NCBI RefSeq assembly: GCF_016097555.1
Contig: NC_054713.1
Coordinates: 8,025,462-8,089,461, forward strand
Length of the DNA stretch: 64,000 nt
Origin: Gigantopelta aegis
Taxonomy: Eukaryota; Mollusca; Gastropoda; Neomphalida; Peltospiridae
Reading direction: 5' to 3'
Part shown: piece by piece, positions 46,220-56,068 of the stretch
How positions within the stretch are numbered: position 1 is the stretch's first letter
How the letters are laid out: each line of letters begins with the position of its first letter
The notes under the pieces: generated by a model
What the model saw: only the letters and a program-made list of their open reading frames with translations
Databases searched by the model: none
Told to the model about the DNA's origin: nothing
Made by a program: the position numbers and the translations under genes

Positions 46220-46480
46220 AGCAGCAAGGGTGTTGGGAGAAGAAACCTGCTGTCGCCATGTAGATCATTACTACCAATAAAGCAGCAAGGGGTTCTATAT
46301 ATGGAATTCCCTGTATATAGGATAGTACATACCACTGTTTTTTGAAGTACCAGTCGTAGAGCACTGGCTGCAACGACTTCATTGAGAACAGTCGAACTTG
46401 CGACCCATCTCCTCTCAAGCCAGCGCGCAACCAACGAGCTGCACTTCCCCCACTACCACCCACTAATTGCTTTAAGACGT
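46220..46480 (-). mobile_element. Last satellite units and remainder of the parent SINE
   Basis: After the LTR, GCAGCAAGGGTGTTGGGAGA resumes, then AGCAAGGGGTTCTATATATG leads into SINE head sequence (GGATAGTACATACCACTG, CCAGTCGTAGAGCACTGGCT). The satellite therefore sits inside a SINE. Confidence 0.75.
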
Positions 46481-46682
46481 GGTGTCGCAAGAAGAGACTG
46501 AGAGACTAGCAGGACTTGCATCTTGGAGTAACAGCTATCTAGAGGAATCTAGATATTACATCGTTTATACTCTTAACCAGAACAGACAATGTACATTCTT
46601 TCCAAAAATAAGGGTAATGTAATATTTCGCAGAATTTTAACATTATTAATATGGGGTTGTTGGGTTTTTTTTAAACGTATGA

Positions 46683-48024
46683 TCAACCCCTGCAATTACG
46701 AAAATTACCACGGCAAAAAATTGGCCACAGAAAAATAATGTCCACGGCAATTTTACAGTTAACATGTTTTCAACTCTAGATTGTAAGTAATTCTGAATGA
46801 TGAATTTATGTGTGTTGTTCGCCAGTATGCTATACGATTCGTTTATACCAGTGGCGGTATTCGTTGACTGAAAGTGACGTAACAGTTAACACGCGAATGA
46901 CACGTGCACGATCAAGAAAAATGGGGCTGAAAGGGGATGACAATTCATCATATACAGCGCAGTCATTCCGCACTGAGTTGCCAGTTCAATCTTTATCTTC
47001 TAATTATATTACATCAGTGTCAGAATATATTTAATGTGATATAGAATTTAAATAATCTTCTTTTATAATGGCATAATTTCTGTTAGGAAAGCTGTCACCA
47101 AGACCGAATGCCCCCCTTTCAAACCAAGCCAGTGCACCACGACTGGCATATCAATGGCCGTGGTATGTACTATCCAGTCTGTGGGATGGCGGATATAAAA
47201 GATTCCTTGCTGCTAATCGGAAAGAGTAGCCCATGAATTGGCGACAGCGGGTTTCCTCTCTCAGTATATGTGTGGTCCTAAACCATATGTGTGACGCCTT
47301 ATAACCGTAAATAAAATGTGATGAGTGCGTTGTTAAATAAACCATTTCCTTCCTTCCCATTCAAACCAAAGTAAATCAGTAAAGTTTAGCTGTTGTTTTT
47401 GTTGTTGTTTTGTTGCGTGTGTGTTTTGGGGGTGGGGGAGGGTAGGCCACTCGGCACCAGAAATGGGTGGTATATTTTATCAATATAAACGTCGGAGAAA
47501 AAGTGATTAAACTACCGAAACCATCTCTCTCTATATATGTATATCTACAAATATCACATAAGCAGGCTGACCGACTATACCACTTCAAGCGACTTGTAGG
47601 AGCGTATGATGAACATTTTACTAAAAGGAAAACATCCGTAACGCACCATAGCACCGATGTATAAGTGTCACCCCCTTGCAACCCAGTCGGGGACCAATCA
47701 AATAGTTTGCGAACGTTAGCGAAACATTTGCTGGTTGAACTTTGGATTGCTATTTTACATATATTTCCGATCATGCCCGGTGGAGCTGAAATTGAGATAC
47801 TTTAGTAATAGCGGTGCAGTTACTGTTTTAATATTTACTTTTAATCTGTCTTCAGTTCACAAAATACATTTTATTTTTTACAATATGAAAAAATATATCT
47901 TGGAAAAAAATACAATATAGTCCACGGCAAAAAATTAATTTTAAAAAATGCCGCAGAGAATGAAAAAAATTCTGCGGCAATCTCCAAGGAATTACCGATT
48001 GCCGTGGGCAATTGCAGGGGTTGA
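46683..48024. mobile_element. Candidate 1.3-kb DNA element with inverted ends
   Basis: Left end TCAACCCCTGCAATT, right end AATTGCAGGGGTTGA. CACGGCAA words and a hairpin (TGCCGCAGA / TCTGCGGCA at 47,948-47,980) lie near the right end. No target duplication seen and no transposase. A SINE is nested at 47,125-47,356. Confidence 0.5.
47125..47356 (+). mobile_element. SINE type B2, head-truncated
   Basis: CCAGTGCACCACGACTGGCA to GTGATGAGTGCGTTGTTAAA, then TAAACCATTTCCTTCC. Confidence 0.75.
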
Positions 48025-48998
48025 GGGTAGTTACGGTATTGTAACGGAAACTTTGACTACGTTTCAGTTACCGTTACGGGATTTGGATGTCATTTATTCG
48101 TAGCAGCGCCGCCACAGAATCACAGCGGTACGTTTCTCGCCAGTATTATCGTACCTTTTTTTTCAAATAAAGTGGTAGTTGTGTACATAATTAACTTTCC
48201 TCCCTACTGACACGCATCAGGCACAGTAAATATGTCTTATGTATTAGCAATCCTTTATTTTTTGTAATGTACAATGTTGTCTGGCTAATTTCGTCCCTCG
48301 GACCACCATCTTGCAACCTCGTTGTGAAAATACTCTCACGGCCTCGTTCTGGAAATACGCCCATGTCCATATTTAGAATCAATCTCGCGTTATCTGTCAT
48401 GGCTGCCAAAGAACGTTTTTTGAGTTGATAATTGTTAATTTGGGATTTATTTATTACATTTGCAACAAACAAACAAAAAAACAAAAAAAATAAAATTAAA
48501 ACGTGCCAACAATATCAAGTAAGTGTTTTCAATAAAATGTGATTGAATTCTTTACAGAACACCGACATTTGTTTTTGCTACACGTGGGGTATATGCCTCA
48601 TCTTGTAGCGCTGAACAGAAGACCGTGTCGATGTTAGCGCTACGTTATCGTATCTAGGATTGAGGGTTGCATGTTTACTGTTGTTGTTATTATTTTGTTT
48701 TCGTGGAGTTTGCTTTGAGTTTTTGGGGTGGGTTGCTGGTCAATTTAGTTTTTTTCGCTCTGGTTAAAATTTAGCATATTTAAGGTTATTTGAGAGGAAT
48801 GGGGTATAAGAGTGACGCAAAGTATAATATTTGATAAAATGAATATTGTTACTTTCTTTTCAGATGATTTTGTTCTCAGTTCGTGAAAAAAGGTCTTTTT
48901 TATTATTGTTATATTTTATTATACATTTTTTTGTTGTTGGTTTTTCCCCCTCCAAACAATGTACCCAAACAAAGGAGACATCTGAATTAAAAACTCAC
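48025..48998. other. Stretch without recognised gene
   Basis: A 97-codon minus frame (48,191-48,484) contains MTDNARLILNMDMGVFPERG. It has the look of an old repeat rather than a gene, and I cannot assign it. Confidence 0.35.
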
Positions 48999-49073
48999 CA
49001 CATCTGCACATTGCAGCATTCAGTTGTTCACCACGATCACATATTCTGGTACACGTTAATTTAAATGCAAATT
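48999..49073 (-). CDS. Isolated exon, EGF-like half domain
   Basis: The acceptor is GTTTGTTTCAG and the donor GTGAGT. The 75-nt exon is phase 1-1. It encodes FAFKLTCTRICDRGEQLNAA and then MCRCG, with a C-x3-C ... C-x-C pattern like the first half of an EGF-like module. It lies upstream (minus sense) of the mucin-like exons and of the membrane-protein gene and shares their phase. Its partner exons are not certain: they could be beyond the window, in the gap, or the exons listed here. Confidence 0.45.
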
Positions 49074-49146
49074 CTGAAACAAACAAATTACATTGTAAAG
49101 TAAACAGTGATACACCCATAAAATGAAATGGTCTCGGAAAGTTTAT

Positions 49147-49262
49147 GGGGCGAGACGTACAATGTAGCCCCGTGGGCAAGTCTTCGTTTAATGTGTGGTC
49201 GTTTTGCGATCGATCCACGTCGGTGGGACCATTGGGCTATTTCTCGTTCCAGCCACGGAGCT
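49147..49262 (+). mobile_element. SINE type B head fragment
   Basis: GGGCGAGACGTACAATGTAG, CGATCGATCCACGTCGGTGG, GGCTATTTCTCGTTCCAGCC. Confidence 0.6.
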
Positions 49263-49520
49263 ACGACTCCACCACCACTGAGCTACGTGTCTACTGCAAA
49301 TCTACCTCTCTACCAACTTACCCGTGTCTCCACCACTGAGCTACGACTCACCACTGAGCTACGTGTCACCACTGAGCTACGACTCTACCACTAAGTTACG
49401 AGTCCATTACTGAGCTACGACTAACCACTGAGCTACGACTCTACCATTGAGCTACGACTCCATCGATGAGCTACGACTCCATCACTGAGCTACGACTCCA
49501 CCACTGAGCTACAACTCTAC
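49255..49520. repeat. 18-20-bp minisatellite resembling an inverted SINE head
   Basis: Units CCACTGAGCTACGACTCYA. Compare the SINE head on its complementary strand, TACCACTGGGCTACGTCC. Confidence 0.8.
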
Positions 49521-49524
49521 CACA

Positions 49525-49635
49525 CACAGGTAGAGACGGTGAGAAACAGATAGACAGACACACTCAGGCAGAGACAGTGAGAAACAGATAGACAGACACA
49601 CATAGGCAGAGACAGTGAGAAACAGATAGACAGAC

Positions 49636-49672
<37 letters not shown>

Positions 49673-49675
49673 CCC
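49525..49675. repeat. 38-bp minisatellite, second locus
   Basis: Three units identical in type to 41,385-41,695, followed by (GA)n and CATACCCCCACGTACTCACA. Confidence 0.9.
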
Positions 49676-49705
49676 CCACGTACTCACATGCATACAAATA
49701 AAAGT

Positions 49706-49905
49706 NNNNNNNNNNNNNNNNNNNNNNNNNNNNNNNNNNNNNNNNNNNNNNNNNNNNNNNNNNNNNNNNNNNNNNNNNNNNNNNNNNNNNNNNNNNNNNN
49801 NNNNNNNNNNNNNNNNNNNNNNNNNNNNNNNNNNNNNNNNNNNNNNNNNNNNNNNNNNNNNNNNNNNNNNNNNNNNNNNNNNNNNNNNNNNNNNNNNNNN
49901 NNNNN
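49706..49905. other. Assembly gap, 200 N
   Basis: Exactly 200 N, which suggests a placeholder length. The left flank equals the left flank of the mucin exon at 41,730; the right flank is the palindrome-rich repeat. Confidence 0.98.
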
Positions 49906-50034
49906 ATTAATTAAAGACGTCGTATGACTGAAATGTGATGGACAATATGAAGGTCGACGACGTCGTATGACATCACGTGGGATCGTAACACATCGTACGA
50001 CGTCGCACGACCATCACACGACTTTAATCGTGTT
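49906..50034. repeat. Palindrome-rich CGTACGACGTC repeat, part 1
   Basis: Inverse of 23,570-23,705. Interrupted by the half-LINE insertion at 50,046-51,515 and continuing after it. Confidence 0.5.
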
Positions 50035-50045
50035 CCTACGATAAT

Positions 50046-51515
50046 CCAATCCAATCCAATATTTATTTACATGCTCATATACCACGAAGGTTTCAAGCAT
50101 GTCTGTCCTGGGCATAATCTCTGGCCTTTGCCAGTGACTAAGTCCAGGACAGAAAAGGGGTGGGGGATAAGTTTGAAGTGGGCAGATTTTGGAATAAGAA
50201 TTTAGTTGTGTCCAGCGACTGCGCGGACCGACTAGTAGACACCGAAAATGGGCCATGTTCTGACAGGCTAAATTTCGATTCCTTCGGGTCTAACTAGAAA
50301 AGCTAACGTCTACGGAGAATACTGCACCTAACATCATGTCCGGACTAAGAATTTAAACCCAAAAATAAGTTAGACTGCTCGGCCGAAAAGGTTTTAAGGT
50401 GATTTGAGCAATTGAACGGGCGCCAAAGTAAATTGCGTTGGACTATTTATAAAAAAAATAAACATACGAATTTTGAACTCGATCGAAAAGTATTTAAAGT
50501 CCAACTAGGCCCAAAAAGGAGGTTACCTGTCCTAGTTAGGGTTGGCGCAGCAGGACTCATGGTGAGTTGATGGGCTGATCAGGTGAGAAGTTGGGGAGTC
50601 CTTCCATCAAATACTCGGTGTTACGTTCAAGGGCTCCTGTGTAGATGTCCCGCAGTACCATCTTTAAGATGCGATGAATGGTCGCGTTGGGCATCTCAGG
50701 CTTCAGGAGTCCTTGTCTGTACAGCCCGTCCTGCTGCGCTGTCACATAAAGTTGTTTGGAGCGAGGGGACCCCCGGATCTGGTACTTCCCTTGTTTGACC
50801 AGGGTCCCTTGAGTTGTTGTGGGTCGGTGAAGTCCCCGATGACCGCTTCTCTATATTTTGCTGGGAGCTTGTCACAGACGAGAGTCCAGGCGGTTTGGTC
50901 GGACTTCTTCGGTGAGGTGACCGAAGACATCTTCCTCCTTTTGGACTCTCTCTGGATCTCCGCTCCAACAACAACAACCGGAGGTGGTGGTGGACTTTCC
51001 GGCGGGTCAAGAACGACCACGTGTCCCGTGTCCATCGATGTGGTTCCCTCAACAGGAGGAGCCTCCACTGTCAGTTGAGCTGACAGCTTTGGCCCCCCCT
51101 GGATGGTTCCTGGCGAGTGCTTCGGTCGAGTGGGTGAAGCCGGTAAAGCAGAATGAACCGCCCCCGGTGGTTTAGCCACCGGGTTTGGATCACCCTGCAC
51201 CGTTCCGCGTCTCGTCCTCCTCTTCGGAACAGGTGGAGCCGCCCCTGGCGGTTGAGCCGCCAAGTTAGGCTCACCCTGTGTAGACTTAGGGCGCCTCCTC
51301 CTTCTTCTACTCGTTGCGCGTTTCTTTGTCTCTTTGCCGTAGTATAAGGTCACGGTAGCCGAGTCTCCGTTGTGCTCTATTCGGTACTTGACCAAAGGCC
51401 CAAGCGAACAAAGCACAGCCCCTAGGGTGGGGGGGGGGGGGGGGGGGGGGGGGAGAGAAATCGCCACGTTCTCAGAACACAACCTCATCGTTCGAGATCA
51501 ACTGGAGAAAAAAGT
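50046..51515 (-). mobile_element. ORF1-only half-LINE with 11-bp target duplication
   Basis: Flanked by CCTACGATAAT at 50,035-50,045 and 51,516-51,526. Minus sense: 27-nt leader, one ORF, about 510 bp of 3' UTR, tail TATTGGATTGGATTGGATTA. No endonuclease or RT. The 3' end (GCTTGAAACC ... ATATGAGCATGTAAATAA) resembles that of the retroposon at 57,590. Confidence 0.75.
50557..51488 (-). pseudogene. ORF1-like protein of the half-LINE (one frameshift)
   Basis: The first 248 codons (51,488-50,742) are followed in a neighbouring frame by about 62 more (50,745-50,557: VTAQQDGLYRQGLLKPEMPN to PNFSPDQPINSP), so one indel near 50,745 splits an approximately 310-residue protein. Features: a Pro run encoded by the G-run at 51,428-51,453, YRIEHNGDSATVTLYYGKE followed by a basic block (RRRRRRP), three imperfect repeats (QGEPNLAAQPPGA, QGDPNPVAKPPGA, QGGPKLSAQLTVEA), and a C-terminal helical region. 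Basic, proline-rich proteins of this sort accompany some LINEs as ORF1. I do not recognise the family. Confidence 0.5.
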
Positions 51516-51720
51516 CCTACGATAATGTCAGCTTATCGGCAGACAATCGTAGTGAAGTCGTACGATTTCCCTACGATTGTCTGAGATGCGTCGCAAACCC
51601 ATCGTTTCCAGTGTGAACACACGACAGTGAACTAAGATTGTAATATCGTAGCAGAGTCGGGGACAATCATAGATATCTAGAATCTCACCCCATCTCACGA
51701 CGTCGTAGCTCGGTCTGACC
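51516..51720. repeat. Palindrome-rich repeat, part 2
   Basis: Continues after the half-LINE with AAGTCGTACGATTTCCCTAC, GATTGTCTGAGATGCGTCG and CACGACGTCGTAGCTCGG. Confidence 0.45.
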
Positions 51721-52164
51721 AAGACTTTAACAACTAATGGGTTATACAACGATACTTGAGTTGTAGCGCTCCCGTCAGGAGTCGGGGAAAATTACAACGC
51801 AACAATAGGGTTGCCCAATTTCGTCGTGACAGTTGATAGTCGCAGCCTAGCATTACAGGAACTATTGTCCTTGAAACGTGTCGGGTGGTACGGATGTTAG
51901 TATAACAAGTTTTGTCCTGAAGTAGGTTTTTCAAAGACGCTTATCGTTATATTTAAAACTGCAGTATAGCCCACTCGCTTTTTTTTCTGATTTACTTTAA
52001 GGATGTATGCCACGAAATCAAATCCCAAAGACGACAATAGTAACATGTAGCTAAAACTCCTACCTGTCCGTCAATCGACATACACACCACGGATATAAAT
52101 ATTACCACCCATCACCCTTACGGTAAATCAGAAACAGGTGGGGTGTGTGTGTGTGTGTGTGAAG
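51721..52164. other. Stretch without recognised gene
   Basis: 51,775-51,855 matches 23,987-24,065 in the same orientation (GGGGAAAATTACAACGC, TTCGTCGTGACAGTTGA), a small dispersed repeat. (GT)n lies at 52,145-52,160. Confidence 0.45.
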
Positions 52165-52304
52165 GTGCTCATTTCAAATTTCAAGTACTTTCATTTTTTA
52201 CAGGTACCCCATATATGTTTCAAGCACAAGGCTACCTGACACAGTGGTACTAGATGAAATACAATTGCATTCTTTCTTGACCAGTAAACGTATAAACTTT
52301 AAAG

Positions 52305-52450
52305 TCTGTTTTGTTTAATGACACCACTAGAGCACATCGATTTGGTAATTCTAACATATAGTCTTAGAGAGGACACATGCTACATTTTTCCATTAGTAGC
52401 AAAGGATATTGTATATGCATCATCCCACAGACAGGATAGCACATCTCACA
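52305..52450 (-). mobile_element. SINE type B 3' fragment (X3)
   Basis: Mirror of 23,255-23,405, with the same internal deletion of AATGTTTGACATCCAATAGC. It was therefore inserted before the X2/X3 duplication. Confidence 0.7.
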
Positions 52451-52516
52451 GCCTATGGTGACAATAGGTGAAGGAGAACACTACATTAACGATACTGGCT
52501 TGGTTGTTTGTTACAG

Positions 52517-52627
52517 AAGCTGGCGTTAACATGCAGATGACCAAAATCGAAGAACTCCTTATGGAAATGGCGGCTCCACGACCCAGGGTGAACCGGATAG
52601 GTGCACAACCCAGGGTGAACCAGATAG
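52517..52627 (+). CDS. Paralogous exon 5 of membrane-protein gene (copy X3)
   Basis: The acceptor GTTTGTTACAG and donor GTGAGTG are intact. The 111-nt phase 1-1 exon is nearly identical to 23,082-23,192, including the PRVNRIG/PRVNQIG repeat. No plus-strand equivalents of exons 1-4 are visible upstream, so this looks like a 3'-half gene copy, or one served by exons I cannot see. Confidence 0.55.
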
Positions 52628-52687
52628 GTGAGTGTGCTGTCAATCTCACACCATCCAAATAAGTGACATATTAGCGACATACCTGTA

Positions 52688-52847
52688 CATTAGCGTAGGA
52701 AGGAGGGGTGGGGGGCAAGGGGCATGTAACCCACCCACCCCCCATTTTTCTTGGCCCAGTAGCAAGAGCGATGGTTTATATATATTTATATGTGTGCCCC
52801 CCCCCACCCCCCCCCCCCCCCCCCCTTAGCACCTTTCTACGCCACTG
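52688..52847. mobile_element. hAT-like MITE, copy in X3
   Basis: Same ends as 2,022-2,155. It directly follows the intron sequence after exon 5 in X3. Confidence 0.6.
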
Positions 52848-53007
52848 CGTGTAAGACTTTAGCGAGGTCGTCATATCAGAAACTAAAAAAACTAGAAAAT
52901 TACAGTAATGTGCATGGTAGTTAACTTTTGCCAAGATTTGTATACCGTACACTTATGATGTTGTTCTTGATTGTGTTCATGTGTTTATATGTAAAACGTT
53001 CACTCGC

Positions 53008-53276
53008 CCGCAAGGCTCAATGGGTAGGTGTAAACCACTTGCACCGACCAGTGATCCATAGCTGGTTCAACAAAGGCCATGGTTTGTGCTATCCTGCCTG
53101 TGGGACGCACAAATAAAAGATCCATTGCTGCTAATCGGAAGAGTAGCCCATGTAGTGGCGACAGCGGGTTTCTTCTCAAAATATGTGTGGTCCTTAACCA
53201 TATGTCTGACGCCATATAACCGTAAATAAAATGTGTTGAGTGCGTCGTTAAATAAAATATTTCTTTCTTTCTCTTT
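53008..53276 (+). mobile_element. 5'-truncated SINE with 12-bp target duplication (X3)
   Basis: Flanked by ACGTTCACTCGC at 52,996-53,007 and 53,277-53,288. X1 has the single uninterrupted site at 2,366-2,377. X2 has an internally deleted form (22,588-22,694). The 5' part is type A and the 3' tail is the GTGTTGAGTGCGTCG variant. Confidence 0.85.
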
Positions 53277-53456
53277 ACGTTCACTCGCTCACTCTGTTTC
53301 TCGCTTTCTCTCTCTCTCTCTCTATATCTCTCTCTCTCTCCATGTCTGTCTGTCTCTCTGTCTCTCTCTCACTCACATACACACACAAATACTGTTGTAC
53401 TAACTCTGTTATTCTTGATTCTTCATTTTAATGTTACACTTTTAATATTATTTTAG

Positions 53457-53497
53457 CTACTACAACTACTACTACAAAGAGATCGGAAACCATTGAG
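53457..53497 (+). CDS. Paralogous exon 6 (Thr-rich) in copy X3
   Basis: 41 nt between TTATTTTAG and GTAGGT. It encodes six Thr then KRSETIE. Phase 1 to 0, as in the minus-strand gene. The donor again abuts the first minisatellite unit. Confidence 0.55.
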
Positions 53498-53847
53498 GTA
53501 GGTTGATCTACATAACTTATAGCTGTTCAGTGTTTAGGTATTGATGAGTAATCATATGATAGGTAGGTTGATCTACATAATTTACAGCTGTTCGGTGAAC
53601 AGGTATTGACGAATAATAATAGGTAGGTTGATATACATAACGTACAGCTGTTCGGTGAACAGGTATTGACGAGTATTGATAGGTAGGTTGATCTACATAA
53701 CTTACAGCTATTCGGTGAACAGGTATTGGCGAGTAATGATAGGTAGGTTGATCTACATAACTTACAGCTGTTCAGTGAACGTATTGATGAGTAATCATAT
53801 GATAGGTAGGTTGATCTACATAACTTACAGCTGGTCGGTGAAAAGGT
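53498..53847. repeat. About 65-bp minisatellite abutting exon 6 donor (X3)
   Basis: Five to six units of the same array, starting at the donor of the X3 exon 6. Unit number differs from X1 and X2. Confidence 0.9.
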
Positions 53848-53861
53848 TAACACTCTAAAAG

Positions 53862-54144
53862 TTGGTTTTGTTTAACGACACCACTAAAGCACATTGATTT
53901 ATTAATCATTGGCTATTGGATGTCAAACATTTGGTAATTTTGACATTTATCCTAAGATGAAACTCGCTACATTTTTCCATTAGTAGCAAGGGATCTTTTA
54001 TATGCACCATCCCACAGCCGGAATAGCATATGCCACGGCCTTTGATATACCAGTCGTGGTTCACTGTTTGGAACGAGAAATAACCCAATGGGCCACCGAC
54101 GAGGATTGATCCCATCGCTTTACCACTGGGCTACGTCCCGCCCG
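53862..54144 (-). mobile_element. SINE type B (X3)
   Basis: Equivalent of 3,172-3,459; the tail includes AGCACATTGATTTATTAATC, which is missing from X1. Confidence 0.8.
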
Positions 54145-54293
54145 ACCCCTCTAAACGAGCGATGTTTCTGAACGTGCCCCTAGATCCTATAGTACAGACG
54201 AAACACAACAAACCTACATTTGGAATACGCATACGCGTACTAACAGGAACCCATTTCAGAAAAAATAGTCCACTGCCAATTTGTGTCTGGTTG

Positions 54294-54690
54294 TACCGGT
54301 CTCGGTGGCGTCGTGGTTAGGTCATCGGTCTACAGGCTGGTAGGTACTGGGTTCGGAACCCAGTCGAGGCATGGAATTTTTAATCCAGATACTGACTCCA
54401 AACCGTGAGTGTGAGTGCTCCGCAAGGCTCAATAGGTAGGTGTAAACCACTTGCACCGACCAGTGATCCATAACTGGTTCAACAAAGGCCATGGTTTGTG
54501 CTATCCTGCCTGTGGGAAGCGCAACTAAAAGATCCCTTGCTGCCTGTCGTAAAAGAGTAGCCTATGTGGCGACAGCGAGTTTCCTCTAAAAAGCAGTGTC
54601 GGAATGACCATATGTTTGACGTCCAATAGCCGATGATAAGATAAAAAATCAATGTGCTCTAGTGACGTCGTTAAATAAAAGAAAGTTTAC
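54294..54690 (+). mobile_element. SINE type A (X3)
   Basis: Full-length, head ACCGGTCTCGGTGGCGTCGT, tail GTCGTTAAATAAAAGAAAG. Confidence 0.85.
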
Positions 54691-54827
54691 CTTTTTTTTT
54701 TGTCTGGTTGCAATATTTTATTACGCCTCCTTTCCGTGATCACTAGAACATGACTGATTTTCGGCTAGGTTCGATCCTGACAAACATACGCAAACTACAC
54801 TAATAGTCATTATTGTCTTCTTTTCAG

Positions 54828-54977
54828 GATATATTCAAACTACACGTGAAAACACAGGGCATCCTATTGATTTGTATCTCAGCTTCTACCAGCCTGATCC
54901 TGCTAGGATTAATAATTTGGCGGCTTGTTATATTGCACAGGACAGTCACTTTTCATAGTCTTGTTTTGGCTTCGTAG
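54828..54977 (+). CDS. Paralogous exon 7 (transmembrane) in copy X3
   Basis: The acceptor is TCTTTTCAG and the stop TAG at 54,975. The length (150 nt) and the transmembrane frame (ILLICISASTSLILLGLIIW) match the minus-strand gene, with a few amino-acid changes (I/L, I/V, S/Y) and no stop. The alternative phase-1 frame stops early here, unlike in copy X2. Confidence 0.55.
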   Translation, partial: DIFKLHVKTQGILLICISASTSLILLGLIIWRLVILHRTVTFHSLVLAS

Positions 54978-55092
54978 ACAATAAATTATTTCTTACCGTA
55001 ATTTCTGCTGGAATCCATATTTCGTAAAGGTACAATTTTTTAATATCAAGATTTTCTTCACACATGTTTTGGGTCCGTACACAATAAATATA

Positions 55093-56068
55093 CAACCGTG
55101 TCCGGTGTATCGGCGCGTCCGGTGATTTGGCGCACTTGGTATTTGGCTTAGGAAGTTGTCATGTTGTCGATGTTTTTAACGAATTAAAGTTCAATTCCTT
55201 TATCATATATGGTTAATCAAGTATCAACATATTTATTGTTAAGGATGCAATTAATTTTTTTTTAGAATTATCAATAATTATATCATAATTTCAAAATAAA
55301 TCATTCACGTGTTTACGTGAATATAAACGCAAAGTAGGTCAGCCGTATTTATATTAAGAATGTTAAAACCAGTCTAAAAACATCTTTCCCGCATTTTTAA
55401 AATGATAGTAAACGGTACGGTATAAATGAAAAAAAAAATTGGTTATTTTTATTTAAATTGAAAAGGAAAACAGACAAATGCAAACAAAATGAACCTTTTA
55501 CACCTTAATTGGCAGTCATTCCAGTTCACAACTGTCACATTGTTATAAAAAAATAAAAGCGAAATAAGATCCACGTATGTGCACAATCTAGCCGAGAAAA
55601 ATAGCCATGCGTGACAATGAACATGTATGGATCTGCAGTACTAGCTGTGCCACTCAAGAAAACGATTCCGAAACTGATCATGAGATGGGTCATGTGTGAT
55701 CGTTCATTTTCATAGTAATATTTTTAACATGACAAAACAAAAAAGTACTAAAATAATCCTGGGACAGTAGTGTAGCGTTTATGGGCTACACAATGAGGTC
55801 ATGGGTGGTCTATAAATAGCGTGGTCAACTATCCGCATCTACTGCGCCGAATCACCGGACATGCAAATCGTTTTGGATACACGGGGGTGTCTATATTTAT
55901 GCACCATTTTAAAATGTTTATTTACTACAGACATAAAACAATTGGTAATGTATTTCCGAGTATGCACTGCTTCGTTGGTGAGAGACATATTTTGTTAAGT
56001 ATTTCACAGTGTTCACATAGAAAATGGTCTTTGAATGCTTAGGTGCGCCGATACACTGTTCAGCACTG
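55093..56068. mobile_element. 976-bp TA-inserted MITE with nested inverted repeats
   Basis: Flanked by TA (55,091-55,092; 56,069-56,070). Outer ends share GTGTATCGGCGC in inverse orientation. An inner pair GTCCGGTGATTTGGCGCA (55,131) and GCGCCGAATCACCGGAC (about 55,843) is also inverted. X1 and X2 show the site without it (AATATAGCATATC). No transposase; superfamily not assigned. Confidence 0.8.

Noticed and set aside
48191..48484. 97-codon minus frame as a gene
   Set aside because: No splice or family support; it looks like an old repeat. Kept only as an unassigned stretch.
55821..56042. 73-codon frame in the 976-bp MITE
   Set aside because: No transposase motif, and its X4 copy is broken by indels.
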